Positions 17,498 to 25,903 of a stretch of DNA of 64,000 nt are shown here, piece by piece. The translations under genes and the position numbers were made by a program. The stretch's first letter is position 1. Each line of letters opens with the position of its first letter. This DNA comes from Aeromicrobium yanjiei (lineage in GTDB: Bacteria > Actinomycetota > Actinomycetes > Propionibacteriales > Nocardioidaceae): assembly GCF_009649075.1 (NCBI RefSeq), contig NZ_CP045737.1, positions 2,356,001-2,420,000 of the forward strand. The letters are read 5' to 3'. The notes under the pieces were generated by a model. It worked only from the letters and a program-made list of their open reading frames with translations. It made no database searches and was not told the DNA's origin.

Positions 17498-18355
17498 TCA
17501 GGTGACGTCGACGAGCTTGTAGAGGATCAGCCAGGCGATGGGGGCCACCGCGATCAGGGAGTCCAGCCGGTCCATCAGGCCGCCGTGGCCCGGGAGCAGG
17601 TCGCCCATGTCCTTGATGCCGAGATCGCGCTTGATCAGCGACTCCGACAGGTCGCCCAGCGTCGCGAAGACCACGCCGGCGACGCCGAGGATGATCCCGA
17701 CCCACCAGTCGCCGTCGAGCGCGTAGACGACCGTCGCGATGCCCGTGCCGATGCCGAACAGCAGCGACCCGGCGAAGCCCTCCCACGACTTCTTCGGGCT
17801 GATCGTGGGCGCCATCGGGTGCTTGCCGAACAGGACGCCGGCGATGTAGCCGCCGATGTCGGACGCGATCGTCGCGATGATGAAGGCCACGATGCGCCAC
17901 GGACCGTCGTCCTCCTTCAGCATGAGCAGCACGAACGTGCCCATCAGGAAGAGGTAGGACAGGCTGAAGATGCCCGCACCGACGTCGCGGACGAAGCCGT
18001 CCGCGCCCTCGGTCAGGCGCCAGACCATCGTGCCGATCACGGTCAGGGCCATCGCGATCGCGGCGGTCTCCATGCCGCCCCAGTAGCTGCCCACGAGCAT
18101 CGCGACGCCACCGACGGCCACCGGGACGACCGGCAGCCTGATCCCGGCGGTCGAGAACGCGCGGGTGAGCTCGTACAGGCCGATCAGCAGGGCCACCGCC
18201 ACGACGGCGATGAACGCCTCCTTGACCAGGGCCAGCGACAGCACGACCATCGCCAGCAGGCCGACGCCCACCGCTATCGAGGCAGGAAGGTTGCGCCCGG
18301 CCCGGCTGGTCTTGAGGGACTCCGCAGGAGTCTCCTCGGGAGACTCAGACCTCAA
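17498..18355 (-). CDS. cdsA: Phosphatidate cytidylyltransferase
   Basis: A 285-residue integral membrane enzyme that makes CDP-diacylglycerol from CTP and phosphatidic acid, the entry to phospholipid synthesis. About eight membrane spans; the family signature is seen in ISPKKSWEGFAGSLLFG and SLIKRDLGIKDMGDLLPGHGGLMDRLDS near the C-terminus. The start is uncertain: TTG 18355 overlaps the frr stop by about 11 bases, and the first 25 residues are hydrophilic. Classical frr-cdsA order. Confidence 0.9.
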   Translation of the reverse strand: MRSESPEETPAESLKTSRAGRNLPASIAVGVGLLAMVVLSLALVKEAFIAVVAVALLIGLYELTRAFSTAGIRLPVVPVAVGGVAMLVGSYWGGMETAAIAMALTVIGTMVWRLTEGADGFVRDVGAGIFSLSYLFLMGTFVLLMLKEDDGPWRIVAFIIATIASDIGGYIAGVLFGKHPMAPTISPKKSWEGFAGSLLFGIGTGIATVVYALDGDWWVGIILGVAGVVFATLGDLSESLIKRDLGIKDMGDLLPGHGGLMDRLDSLIAVAPIAWLILYKLVDVT

Positions 18356-18902
18356 GGAGCTCTGCTTCTTTGTTCTTCAGCAGCTCGTCGATCGCCTCGA
18401 CATGCTTCTTGGTCAGCGCATCGAGGCGCTTCTCGGCGCCGGTGTTGTCGTCCTTGCTGATCTCGGAGTCCTTCTCGGCCTTGTCGAGCGCCTGCTTGGC
18501 GTTGCGACGCGCACCGCGGACCGCGATGCGTCCGTCCTCGGCCTTGGACTTGGCGAGCTTGACGTACTCCTTGCGCCGCTCCTCGGTCAGCTCGGGCAGC
18601 GTGATCCGCAGGACCTTGCCGTCGTCGCTGGGGTTCACGCCGAGGTCGGACTCACGAATGGCCTTCTCGATCGCGGGCTTCGCGCCGGCGTCGTAGGGCT
18701 GGATGATGACGGTCCGCGGCTCGGGGACCTGGAAGCCCGCGAGCTGGTTGAGGGGGGTCTGCTGGCCGTAGTACTCGGCGGTGATCTGCGCGAACATCGC
18801 AGGATGCGCACGACCGGTGCGGATCGCGGCGAACTCGTCGCGGGCGTGCTCGACAGCCTTGCCCATCTTGCTGTCGGCGTCACGCAGGGTCTGGTCAATC
18901 AC
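18345..18902 (-). CDS. frr: Ribosome recycling factor
   Basis: A 185-residue ribosome recycling factor, the usual length. It splits post-termination ribosomes together with EF-G. Hallmarks are the N-terminal helix with KMGKAVEHARDEFAAIRTGRAHP and the C-terminal helix MDELLKNKEAELLEV type ending. GTG start at 18902 with GGAGAG just upstream. Part of the rpsB-tsf-pyrH-frr-cdsA row. Confidence 0.95.
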   Translation of the reverse strand: MIDQTLRDADSKMGKAVEHARDEFAAIRTGRAHPAMFAQITAEYYGQQTPLNQLAGFQVPEPRTVIIQPYDAGAKPAIEKAIRESDLGVNPSDDGKVLRITLPELTEERRKEYVKLAKSKAEDGRIAVRGARRNAKQALDKAEKDSEISKDDNTGAEKRLDALTKKHVEAIDELLKNKEAELLEV

Positions 18903-18928
18903 GATGCTCTCCTTGGATGCGTGCTCGC

Positions 18929-19678
18929 CTAGACAGCGTGCACGAGTGTTCCGATCTTCTCACCGCGCAGGACTCGCGCAATGTTGCCCTCGCCCTCCAT
19001 GCCGAACACGATCATCGGCAGCCGGTTCTCCATGCACAAGGCGAACGCCGCGGCGTCGACGACCTTGAGCCCCATGCGCAGGGCCTCCTCGAACGTCACG
19101 CTGTCGTACTTGACCGCGGTGGGGTCCGTGCGCGGGTCGGCGGAGTAGACCCCGTCGACACCGCTCTTGGACATCAGCACCGCGTCGGCCTTGATCTCCA
19201 GCGCGCGCTGCGCCGAGACCGTGTCGGTCGAGAAGTAGGGCATGCCTGCGCCGGCGCCGAAGATCACGACGCGGCCCTTCTCGAGGTGCCGCATCGCGCG
19301 CCGCGGGATGTACGGCTCAGCGACCTGACCCATCGTGATCGCGGACTGCACCCGCGTCTCGATGCCCTGCTTCTCGATGAAGTCCTGCAGGGCGAGGCTG
19401 TTCATCACGGTGCCCAGCATGCCGATGTAGTCGGCGCGCGAGCGCTCCATGCCGCGCTGGCTCAGCTCGGCGCCACGGAAGAAGTTGCCGCCGCCGACCA
19501 CGATCGCGACCTCGACGCCCTCGGACACCGCCTCGGCGATCTGCTTGGCGATGCCGTTGACGACATCGGGGTCGATGCCGATCTGGCCGCCGCCGAAGAC
19601 CTCTCCCGAGAGCTTCAGCAGGACGCGCTTCAACCCGTGACCGGAGGCCGGACCGTCGACGTGCTCAGCAGTGGTCAC
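18929..19678 (-). CDS. pyrH: UMP kinase
   Basis: A 249-residue hexameric bacterial UMP kinase of the amino-acid-kinase fold, converting UMP to UDP. Motifs: [12 protein letters not shown] at the ATP site, [11 protein letters not shown] at the phosphate loop and [19 protein letters not shown] at the nucleotide lid. GTG start at 19678; the first 15 residues are a short non-conserved leader. Lies between tsf and frr as usual. Confidence 0.95.
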   Translation of the reverse strand: MTTAEHVDGPASGHGLKRVLLKLSGEVFGGGQIGIDPDVVNGIAKQIAEAVSEGVEVAIVVGGGNFFRGAELSQRGMERSRADYIGMLGTVMNSLALQDFIEKQGIETRVQSAITMGQVAEPYIPRRAMRHLEKGRVVIFGAGAGMPYFSTDTVSAQRALEIKADAVLMSKSGVDGVYSADPRTDPTAVKYDSVTFEEALRMGLKVVDAAAFALCMENRLPMIVFGMEGEGNIARVLRGEKIGTLVHAV

Positions 19679-19724
19679 GAATCCGGCCTCTCGATCAGCG
19701 GTTTGAAGGGGGTGTTGCTGGTGC

Positions 19725-20540
19725 TCAGGCGCCGATCTCGATGTGGGCGAAACGCTTGAGCGTCACGCCGGCCTCATCGAGGAGTGCCTTCACGGTCTTC
19801 TTGTTGTCCTGCACCGACGCCTGCTCAAGCAGGACCTGCTCCTTGAAGAAGCCGTTGAGGCGACCCTCGGTGATCTTGGCGATCGCCTGCTCGGGCTTGC
19901 CCTCCTCGCGCGCGGTCGCCTCGGCGATCTCGCGCTCCTTGGCGACGATCTCCGCGGGGACGTCCTCGCGCGTGAGGTAGCGCGGTCGCATGGCGGCGAT
20001 CTGCATCGCGACGCCGCGGGCGACGTCGTGGCTGTCGCCCTCGAACTCGACGAGGACGCCGACGGCCGGCGGCAGGTCGCTCGCACGACGGTGCATGTAC
20101 GTCGCGACGTTGCCGTCGAAGCTGGCCACACGGCCGAGCTCGATCTTCTCGCCGATGACGACTGCGAGGTCGGCGACGGCCTCGGAGACGGTCTTGCCGT
20201 TCTCGAGCTTGGCGCTCGCGAACTCCGCCGCGTCGGCCGGCTTCACCTGGTCGGCGAGGACCGCGAGGTCCTCGGCGAGCTGGATGAACTGCTCGTTCTT
20301 GGCGACGAAGTCGGTCTCGGAGTTCAGCTCGACGATCGCGCTGCCGTAGTTGGCGACGAGGCCGGAGGTGGCCTCCCGCTCGGCGCCGCGCTTGGCGGCC
20401 TTGGCGGCGCCCGAGATGCGGAGCACCTCGATCGCCTTCTCGAAGTCGCCGTCGGCCTCGGTGAGCGCCTTCTTGGCGTCCATCATGCCCGCGCCGGTGG
20501 CGTCGCGGAGCCTCTTGACCTCAGTGGCAGTGATAGCCAT
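19725..20540 (-). CDS. tsf: Elongation factor Ts
   Basis: A 271-residue nucleotide exchange factor for EF-Tu. N-terminal UBA-like domain ([22 protein letters not shown]), the [10 protein letters not shown] exchange motif at about residues 79-88, and the coiled dimerisation part. ATG 20540 is preceded by AAAGGAAT. Follows rpsB with a 51-base gap, likely the same transcript. Confidence 0.96.
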   Translation of the reverse strand: MAITATEVKRLRDATGAGMMDAKKALTEADGDFEKAIEVLRISGAAKAAKRGAEREATSGLVANYGSAIVELNSETDFVAKNEQFIQLAEDLAVLADQVKPADAAEFASAKLENGKTVSEAVADLAVVIGEKIELGRVASFDGNVATYMHRRASDLPPAVGVLVEFEGDSHDVARGVAMQIAAMRPRYLTREDVPAEIVAKEREIAEATAREEGKPEQAIAKITEGRLNGFFKEQVLLEQASVQDNKKTVKALLDEAGVTLKRFAHIEIGA

Positions 20541-20591
20541 GTGTGATTCCTTTGCGAATGTCTGTGCAGATCAGGGGGACGAACGCCGACG

Positions 20592-21566
20592 TCACGCGGA
20601 AGGCGTGGCGTCCTTCTCGGCGACGGCCGGATCGACGGCGACGTCGACCTTGTCGGCGCCCGGAGCAGCGGCCTCGGCAGCGCCGGGGGTCTCGTCCGCG
20701 GGAGCGTCGGTCGGAGCCGGCGTCTCAGCCGCGGCCTCGGTCGCAGCGGCAGGAGCCTCGGCAGCCTTCGCAGCGGCGTCGGCGTCCTTCTTCTCCAGCA
20801 GCTCGCGCTCCCAGTCGGCCAAGGGCTCCTCGGCACCGAGCTCGGCGCCGGGCTCTTCCTGGCCCGTCTTGGCACCACCGCGGGCGATGAGGCCCTCGGC
20901 GACGGCGTCGGCGATGACCCGGGTCAGCAGGCCGACGGAACGGATCGCGTCGTCGTTGCCGGGGATCGGGAAGTCGACGTCGTCGGGATCGCAGTTGGTG
21001 TCCAGGATCGCGATGATCGGGATGTTCAGCTTCTTGGCCTCGTCGACCGCGAGGTGCTCCTTCTTCGTGTCGACGATCCACACGGCGGACGGCGTGCGGC
21101 CCATGTCACGGATGCCGCCGAGGGTGCGCGAGAGCTTCGCGTACTCGCGGCTCATGCCGAGGAGCTCCTTCTTCGTGCGGTTCGAGCCCGCGACGTCGTC
21201 GAAGTCGATCTCCTCGAGCTCCTTCATGCGCTGCAGGCGCTGGTGCATCGTCTGGAAGTTGGTGAGCATGCCGCCGAGCCAACGCTGGTTGACGTAGGGC
21301 ATGCCGACGCGCTTGGCCTGCTCCTCGATCGGCTCCTGCGCCTGGCGCTTGGTGCCGACGAACAGGATCGTTCCGCCGCGGGCGACGGTGTTCTTGACGA
21401 ACTCGTACCCGGCGTCGATGTAGGCCAGCGACTGCTGGAGGTCGATGATGTAGATGCCGTTGCGCTCGGTGAAGATGAAACGCTTCATCTTGGGGTTCCA
21501 ACGACGGGTCTGGTGCCCGAAGTGAACGCCGCTCTCGAGCAGCTGGCGCATGGTGACGACGGCCAT
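20592..21566 (-). CDS. rpsB: 30S ribosomal protein S2 with long acidic C-terminal tail
   Basis: A 324-residue S2; the conserved core ([22 protein letters not shown] to about residue 235) is followed by some 85 residues rich in Ala, Glu, Pro and Asp with low complexity. S2 is usually near 240-260 residues, so the tail is an addition seen in some actinobacteria. ATG 21566 has a good AAGGAG site. The gene has a long leader with strong structure (see 21567-21755). Confidence 0.95.
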   Translation of the reverse strand: MAVVTMRQLLESGVHFGHQTRRWNPKMKRFIFTERNGIYIIDLQQSLAYIDAGYEFVKNTVARGGTILFVGTKRQAQEPIEEQAKRVGMPYVNQRWLGGMLTNFQTMHQRLQRMKELEEIDFDDVAGSNRTKKELLGMSREYAKLSRTLGGIRDMGRTPSAVWIVDTKKEHLAVDEAKKLNIPIIAILDTNCDPDDVDFPIPGNDDAIRSVGLLTRVIADAVAEGLIARGGAKTGQEEPGAELGAEEPLADWERELLEKKDADAAAKAAEAPAAATEAAAETPAPTDAPADETPGAAEAAAPGADKVDVAVDPAVAEKDATPSA

Positions 21567-21877
21567 GGTCGTATCTCCTTGTGGCACACGTGTGCCGGTC
21601 CTGGTTTGACTCACCGCCGGGCGGCGGTGACCTGGCGCCTGCCACATGACGTGGGCCAACCGTCCAGAAGACCGGACGGACCAGGACCACATCCGTATTC
21701 AGCTCTCGCGTCATACGGAGGACAGGCGCGCGAATTTCACTTCGACGAAGTGAGTGTGCCCAGTCTAGGGCACCGGACCCCCCGGCACGAAATCCACAGG
21801 CGGGCGATCCGACGTGGTTGTCCCCACCCCGTGGCCGAGGGGATGTGCGGGCGGCTCCGCGGGTCTTGGCTGGCCCC
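21567..21877 (-). promoter_or_regulatory. Structured rpsB leader and promoter region (311 bases without a gene)
   Basis: Reading on the minus strand toward rpsB, several perfect stems are seen. A small one is TCACTTCG-A-CGAAGTGA (21737-21753). Next is TCCGTAT/ATACGGA (21692-21719). Then an 8-bp closing stem, GGTCCTGG (21597-21604) with CCAGGACC (21681-21688), encloses hairpins at 21611-21630 (TCACCGCC/GGCGGTGA) and 21660-21679 (CCGTCC/GGACGG). That is a multibranch shape ending about 30 bases before the start codon. A possible -10 (TAGACT, 21767-21762) would start the RNA near 21755. S2 autoregulation through its leader is known in E. coli; here it is inference. Confidence 0.5.
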
Positions 21878-22762
21878 ATGGGCCGCCCTCTCGCACTCGT
21901 TCCGCTCGTCCTGCTGCTCCTGCCGATGGCGGCGGGTCCCGGCTCCCCCGAGAGCTGGTCGTGGCCGCTGGACGACCACGCGGTGGGCGAGAAGTTCGAT
22001 CCGCCGGCCGATCGTTACGGCGCAGGTCACCGCGGCATCGATCTCCACGGATCGGTGGGTGACAGCGTCCGGGCGGTCGCCCCGGGTCGGGTCGTCTTCG
22101 CCGGCCAGGTGGGCGGCGTGCCGGTCATCTCGATCGACCACGGCGGCGAGCGCTCGACCTACCAGCCCGTACGGGCGCGGGTCCGCAAGGGAGACGCGGT
22201 GCGGGCCGGAGAGGTCGTCGGCACGCTGCTCGGCACCCGCAGCCACTGCCCCGGGCCGTGCCTGCACCTCGGCCGCCGGGTGGGCCGCGACCACCTCGAC
22301 CCGCTGGACCTGCTGGGCACCGGACGGTTCCGGCTCATCAGCCCGGACGGTCCTGCCCCGCAGCCGCCCGCCGGGGTCGACGGTGACCTGCGGCGTCCTG
22401 TCGGTGGACCGATCACCTCACCCTTCGGCATGCGGGTCCACCCCCTCACCGGGGTGCGCAAGCTGCACGACGGCACCGACTTCGGCGTGCCGTGCGGCAC
22501 CCCGGTGCACGCATCGGGCGCCGGCACGGTCGTCGAGACCGGGTACGCCGGCGCGTACGGCACGCGGGTCGTCGTCCGCCACTCCCCCGGCCTCGAGACG
22601 ACCTACAACCACCTCAGCGTCGTCTCGGTCTCGGCCGGACAACGCGTCCATCCGGGCCAGACCATCGCCCGCTCCGGCACCACGGGGTTGTCGACCGGCT
22701 GTCACCTGCACCTCATGGTCGTGGAGGGCGGCAGGCCCGTGGATCCGATGCCACGGCTGTGA
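21878..22762 (+). CDS. Secreted protein with two tandem M23 (LytM-like) peptidase domains
   Basis: A 294-residue protein with a Sec-type signal peptide (hydrophobic stretch at residues 5-20). Two M23 beta-sandwich domains follow. Domain 1 (about 35-145) has HRGIDLH, but its HxH motif reads C-L-H, so the first His is Cys. Domain 2 (about 175-290) is canonical, with HDGTDFGVPCG and GCHLHLMV. M23 enzymes cut peptidoglycan cross-bridges; a degenerate M23 unit often regulates or binds. The start ATG 21878 directly precedes the signal sequence. Genes for single-domain M23 proteins are common next to rpsB in actinobacteria. Confidence 0.85.
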   Translation: MGRPLALVPLVLLLLPMAAGPGSPESWSWPLDDHAVGEKFDPPADRYGAGHRGIDLHGSVGDSVRAVAPGRVVFAGQVGGVPVISIDHGGERSTYQPVRARVRKGDAVRAGEVVGTLLGTRSHCPGPCLHLGRRVGRDHLDPLDLLGTGRFRLISPDGPAPQPPAGVDGDLRRPVGGPITSPFGMRVHPLTGVRKLHDGTDFGVPCGTPVHASGAGTVVETGYAGAYGTRVVVRHSPGLETTYNHLSVVSVSAGQRVHPGQTIARSGTTGLSTGCHLHLMVVEGGRPVDPMPRL

Positions 22763-22797
22763 CGGGAGCTCAGGACCATACCGGCAGGATGTTCCTC

Positions 22798-23829
22798 ATG
22801 GATCCCCTCTTCACCCTCCCCAAGGCCGAGCTCCACCTGCACATCGAGGGAACTCTCGAGCCGGAGCTGGTGTTCGCGCTCGCCCGCCGCAACAAGCTCG
22901 CCGTCCCGTTCCCCGACGTGGAGTCGCTGAGGGCGGCCTACCAGTTCGACGACCTCGTCTCGTTCCTCGGTCTCTACTACTCGTGCATGGACGTGCTGCG
23001 CACCGAGGAGGACTTCGCCGACCTGGTCACGGAGTACGCCGATCGCGCTGCCGCCCAGGGGGTGCGGCACGTCGAGATGTTCTTCGACCCGCAGGCGCAC
23101 ACGTCCCGGGGGATCCCGCTCGACGTCGTGATGGCAGGGCTGACCCTGGGCGTCGAGCGCGCACGGGCCACCCACGGCATGTCCACGGGCCTCATCGCGT
23201 GCTTCCTGCGCGACCGCCCGGTCGTCGAGGCGCACCAGACCCTCGAGGCGCTCGCGCCGCACGCGGACGCGCTGCTCGGCGTCGGCCTGGACTCCGCCGA
23301 GGTCGGCTACCCGCCGTCGCTGTTCACCGACGTCTTCCGGGAGGCTCGCGGCCTCGGCCTGCGGGTCGTGGCACACGCTGGCGAGGAGGGACCCCCGTCG
23401 TACGTCTGGGAGGCGCTCGACCTGCTCGGGGTCGAGCGCATCGACCACGGGGTCCGGGTGCTGGAGGACGAGGCGCTGGTCCGCCGCATGGCGGTCGAGC
23501 GCATGCCGCTCACCGTCTGCCCGCTGTCCAACGTCCGGCTGCGCGTGGTCCCCGACGTGGCCTCGCACGCCCTGCCGGCCCTGCTCTCCGCCGGGCTGGT
23601 CGCCACGGTCAACTCCGACGACCCCGCCTACTTCGGCGGCTACGTCGGCGACAACTTCGTGGCGCTGTCGCGCGATCTCGGCATCGACCGGGACGGCTGC
23701 GCGCTGCTGGCCCGCAACTCGTTCCTCGCCTCGTTCATCGACGAGGACCGGCGCAAGGAGCTCTTGGTCGAGGTCGACCAGTGGGAGCGCGACGTCCGTG
23801 AGGTCATGCCCTCGGGTGGGCGAGCCTGA
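22798..23829 (+). CDS. Adenine deaminase-type member of the adenosine deaminase family
   Basis: A 343-residue zinc amidohydrolase: metal ligands His13 and His15 (ELHLHIEGT), His193 with Glu196 (VAHAGEE), His217 (RIDHGVR) and Asp274-Asp275 (NSDDPAYFGGY). The segments LGLYYSCMDVLRTEEDF, FFDPQAHTSRGIP and TVCPLSNVRLRVV match the subgroup shown to deaminate adenine (Pseudomonas PA0148-like), not adenosine. It would turn adenine into hypoxanthine for purine salvage. Start ATG 22798 with AGGA eight bases upstream; ATG 22789 is also in frame. Overlaps the convergent xerC by 26 bases. Confidence 0.85.
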   Translation: MDPLFTLPKAELHLHIEGTLEPELVFALARRNKLAVPFPDVESLRAAYQFDDLVSFLGLYYSCMDVLRTEEDFADLVTEYADRAAAQGVRHVEMFFDPQAHTSRGIPLDVVMAGLTLGVERARATHGMSTGLIACFLRDRPVVEAHQTLEALAPHADALLGVGLDSAEVGYPPSLFTDVFREARGLGLRVVAHAGEEGPPSYVWEALDLLGVERIDHGVRVLEDEALVRRMAVERMPLTVCPLSNVRLRVVPDVASHALPALLSAGLVATVNSDDPAYFGGYVGDNFVALSRDLGIDRDGCALLARNSFLASFIDEDRRKELLVEVDQWERDVREVMPSGGRA

Positions 23830-24739
23830 ACGCGCTGCGGAGGCGCTCGTTGCTGACGTGCGTGTAGATCTGGGTCGTGCCGAGCGAGGCGTGGCCGAGG
23901 ATCTCCTGCACGCTGCGCAGATCGGCGCCGCCCTCGAGCAGGTGGGTGGCGGCGGTGTGGCGCAGACCGTGCGGCCCCAGGTCGGGCGCCCCGTCGACCG
24001 CGGCGAGGCGCTCGTGCACGATCCGACGCACCGCACGCTGGTCGATGCGGCCCCCACGAGCACCGAGGAACACCGCGGCGCCGCTGGACTCGGTCGCGAG
24101 CTCCGGGCGACCTCGCTCCAGCCAGAGCTCGACCGCGTCGGACGCCGGCAGGCCATACGGGACTGAGCGCTCCTTGCGGCCCTTGCCCAGGACGCGGACG
24201 ACGCGGCGCTCGCGGTCGAGGTCGTCCACGTCGAGACCGACGAGCTCCCCCACCCGGATCCCGGTGGCGTAGAGGAGCTCGAGGATCGCGAGGTCGCGCA
24301 GGCCCCGGGCCCCGTCGTCGACCAGGGCGTCGGTCGTGGCGTCGAGCAGACCCCGCACCTCTGTCTCGCTCAGGGCGACGGGCAGCTCGCGGTGCGACTT
24401 GGGGTTGACCAGCAGAGCCCCTGCGTCGGAGTCCGCCCGTCCTGTGCGGGCCAGCCAGGTCGTGAAGACCCGGGCGGACGTCGCCCGACGTGCGAGCGTC
24501 GTGCGCGCCTTGCCCATCGTCTGCAGGTGGGCGAGCCAGCTGCGCAGGGTGCGGATCGTCAGCTGGGCGGGGTCGTCGACGCCGAGACGACCTGCGTGGG
24601 AGGCCAGGCTCTGCAGGTCGGTGAGGTAGGCGCGCACCGAGTGGACCGAGAGGTCACGCTCGGCCCGGAGGTGCTGCTCGTACGCGGCGAGGACGCCCGA
24701 CCATGCCTCGGTCAGCTCGTCCGGTGTCTCGGAGGTCAT
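23804..24739 (-). CDS. xerC: Tyrosine recombinase XerC
   Basis: A 311-residue tyrosine recombinase with all six active-site residues: Arg162 (GIRVGEL), Lys186 (GKG), His257 and Arg260 (GPHGLRHTAATH), His283 (LGHAS) and nucleophile Tyr292 (TQIYTHV). N-terminal SAM-like core-binding domain at residues 10-100. Works with XerD to resolve chromosome dimers at dif. Location next to dprA and upstream of the rpsB region is the normal actinobacterial xerC site, so it is not a mobile-element integrase. Confidence 0.92.
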   Translation of the reverse strand: MTSETPDELTEAWSGVLAAYEQHLRAERDLSVHSVRAYLTDLQSLASHAGRLGVDDPAQLTIRTLRSWLAHLQTMGKARTTLARRATSARVFTTWLARTGRADSDAGALLVNPKSHRELPVALSETEVRGLLDATTDALVDDGARGLRDLAILELLYATGIRVGELVGLDVDDLDRERRVVRVLGKGRKERSVPYGLPASDAVELWLERGRPELATESSGAAVFLGARGGRIDQRAVRRIVHERLAAVDGAPDLGPHGLRHTAATHLLEGGADLRSVQEILGHASLGTTQIYTHVSNERLRSAFRLAHPRA

Positions 24740-24766
24740 CGGCTCCAGTCTCCAGCGCGGCCGCGC

Positions 24767-25903
24767 TCAGCCGGTGTCGGCGCGCCGGACCAGGACCCAG
24801 CCGTCGCTCGTCCGGGAGGCCAGGCCGAGCCCCTCCAGCCGGTCGAGCGCCGCGTGCACCTCGTGCCCCGTGAGGCGCACCGCGGTCGCGATCTGCCCGG
24901 GGGTCCGCGCGTCCCGCCAGTCGAGCCCCTCGAGGGCCGATCGCATCGCCGGGGACAACGCGTCGAAGGCCGTGGTCGGCCCCTCGACCTGCGACACCTC
25001 CGCGCCGAGACCGCCGAGCTCCTCCAGGACGTCCTGGCCGGACGTCACGAGCACGGCCTTGCCCTCGCGGAGGGCCACGTGCACCCCGCCGGAGGACTGC
25101 GACGTCACGGGGCCGGGGACGCCCATCGTGGTGCGACCCAGCTGATCGGCCCAGTTGAGCGTGTTGAGCGAGCCGCTGCGCACGGCGGCCTCCACCACGA
25201 CCGTGCCACGGCTGAGGCCGGCGATGATCCGGTTGCGGGACAGGAACCGGCCCTTCAACGGCGTCTCCCCCGGCGCCTGCTCGCTGATCACGAGGCCGTC
25301 CTCGGCGATGCGCGCGAGGAGCGCGGAGTGGGAACGCGGGTAGTCGACGTCCGCGCCGCACGCGAGCACCGCCACCGTGGGTCGTCCAAGGGCCAGCGCG
25401 CCGCGATGGGCGCAGCCGTCGATGCCGTAGGCCGCCCCGCTCGTCACGGTCCACCCCGCGTCGGTCAGGTCCGCGCCCAGGTCGGAGGCGACCTCGGCCC
25501 CGTACGTCGTGCAGTCACGCGCGCCGACGATCGCGACCGCCTGGTCGCAGAGCGCTCGCAGGCTCCCCTTCCCGCGGACCCACAGACCGAGCGGCGCACC
25601 TGCGGTGCCCTGGAGCGACAGCACGTGGTCGAGGTCCGCGAGGGACGTCGGCCAGTCGCCGTCGCCCGGACAGACCCATCGCAGGCCCGTCGACTCCGCG
25701 CGGGCCATCGCGCGGTCGACTCGGTCGGCCAGGTCGCGGGCCCGCTCGGTCCAGGCCTCGGGGAGGTGCTCGTCGGGCAGCTGGACCTCTCCGCGCACCG
25801 CGCTCAGCACCCGGCCCGGGTCGTGGACCCGCAGCAGATCGCGCAGGCGTACGTCGCCCGGCTCCACGACCAGGCTCAGCGCCAGACGCTCCTGCCGGGT
25901 CAT
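24767..25903 (-). CDS. dprA: DNA-processing protein DprA
   Basis: A 378-residue DprA: an N-terminal SAM-like region, the Rossmann core with VAIVGARDCTTYG, SGAAYGIDGCAHRGAL, FLSRNRIIAGLSRGTVVVEA and GSLNTLNWA, and a C-terminal winged-helix tail (PGQIATAVRLTGHEVHAALDRLEGLGL). It binds single-stranded DNA and loads RecA in transformation. ATGA overlap with comM. I see no competence uptake genes in the window, so uptake ability is open. Confidence 0.93.
   Translation of the reverse strand: MTRQERLALSLVVEPGDVRLRDLLRVHDPGRVLSAVRGEVQLPDEHLPEAWTERARDLADRVDRAMARAESTGLRWVCPGDGDWPTSLADLDHVLSLQGTAGAPLGLWVRGKGSLRALCDQAVAIVGARDCTTYGAEVASDLGADLTDAGWTVTSGAAYGIDGCAHRGALALGRPTVAVLACGADVDYPRSHSALLARIAEDGLVISEQAPGETPLKGRFLSRNRIIAGLSRGTVVVEAAVRSGSLNTLNWADQLGRTTMGVPGPVTSQSSGGVHVALREGKAVLVTSGQDVLEELGGLGAEVSQVEGPTTAFDALSPAMRSALEGLDWRDARTPGQIATAVRLTGHEVHAALDRLEGLGLASRTSDGWVLVRRADTG

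Noticed and set aside
17414..18460. Open frame with repeated short peptide at its start on the plus strand
   Set aside because: It is array B read as codons followed by the complement of cdsA; no ribosome site and no protein similarity.
23804..24739. Tyrosine recombinase as sign of an integrative element
   Set aside because: It has XerC sequence features and sits at the normal xerC place beside dprA, with no attachment repeats or cargo.
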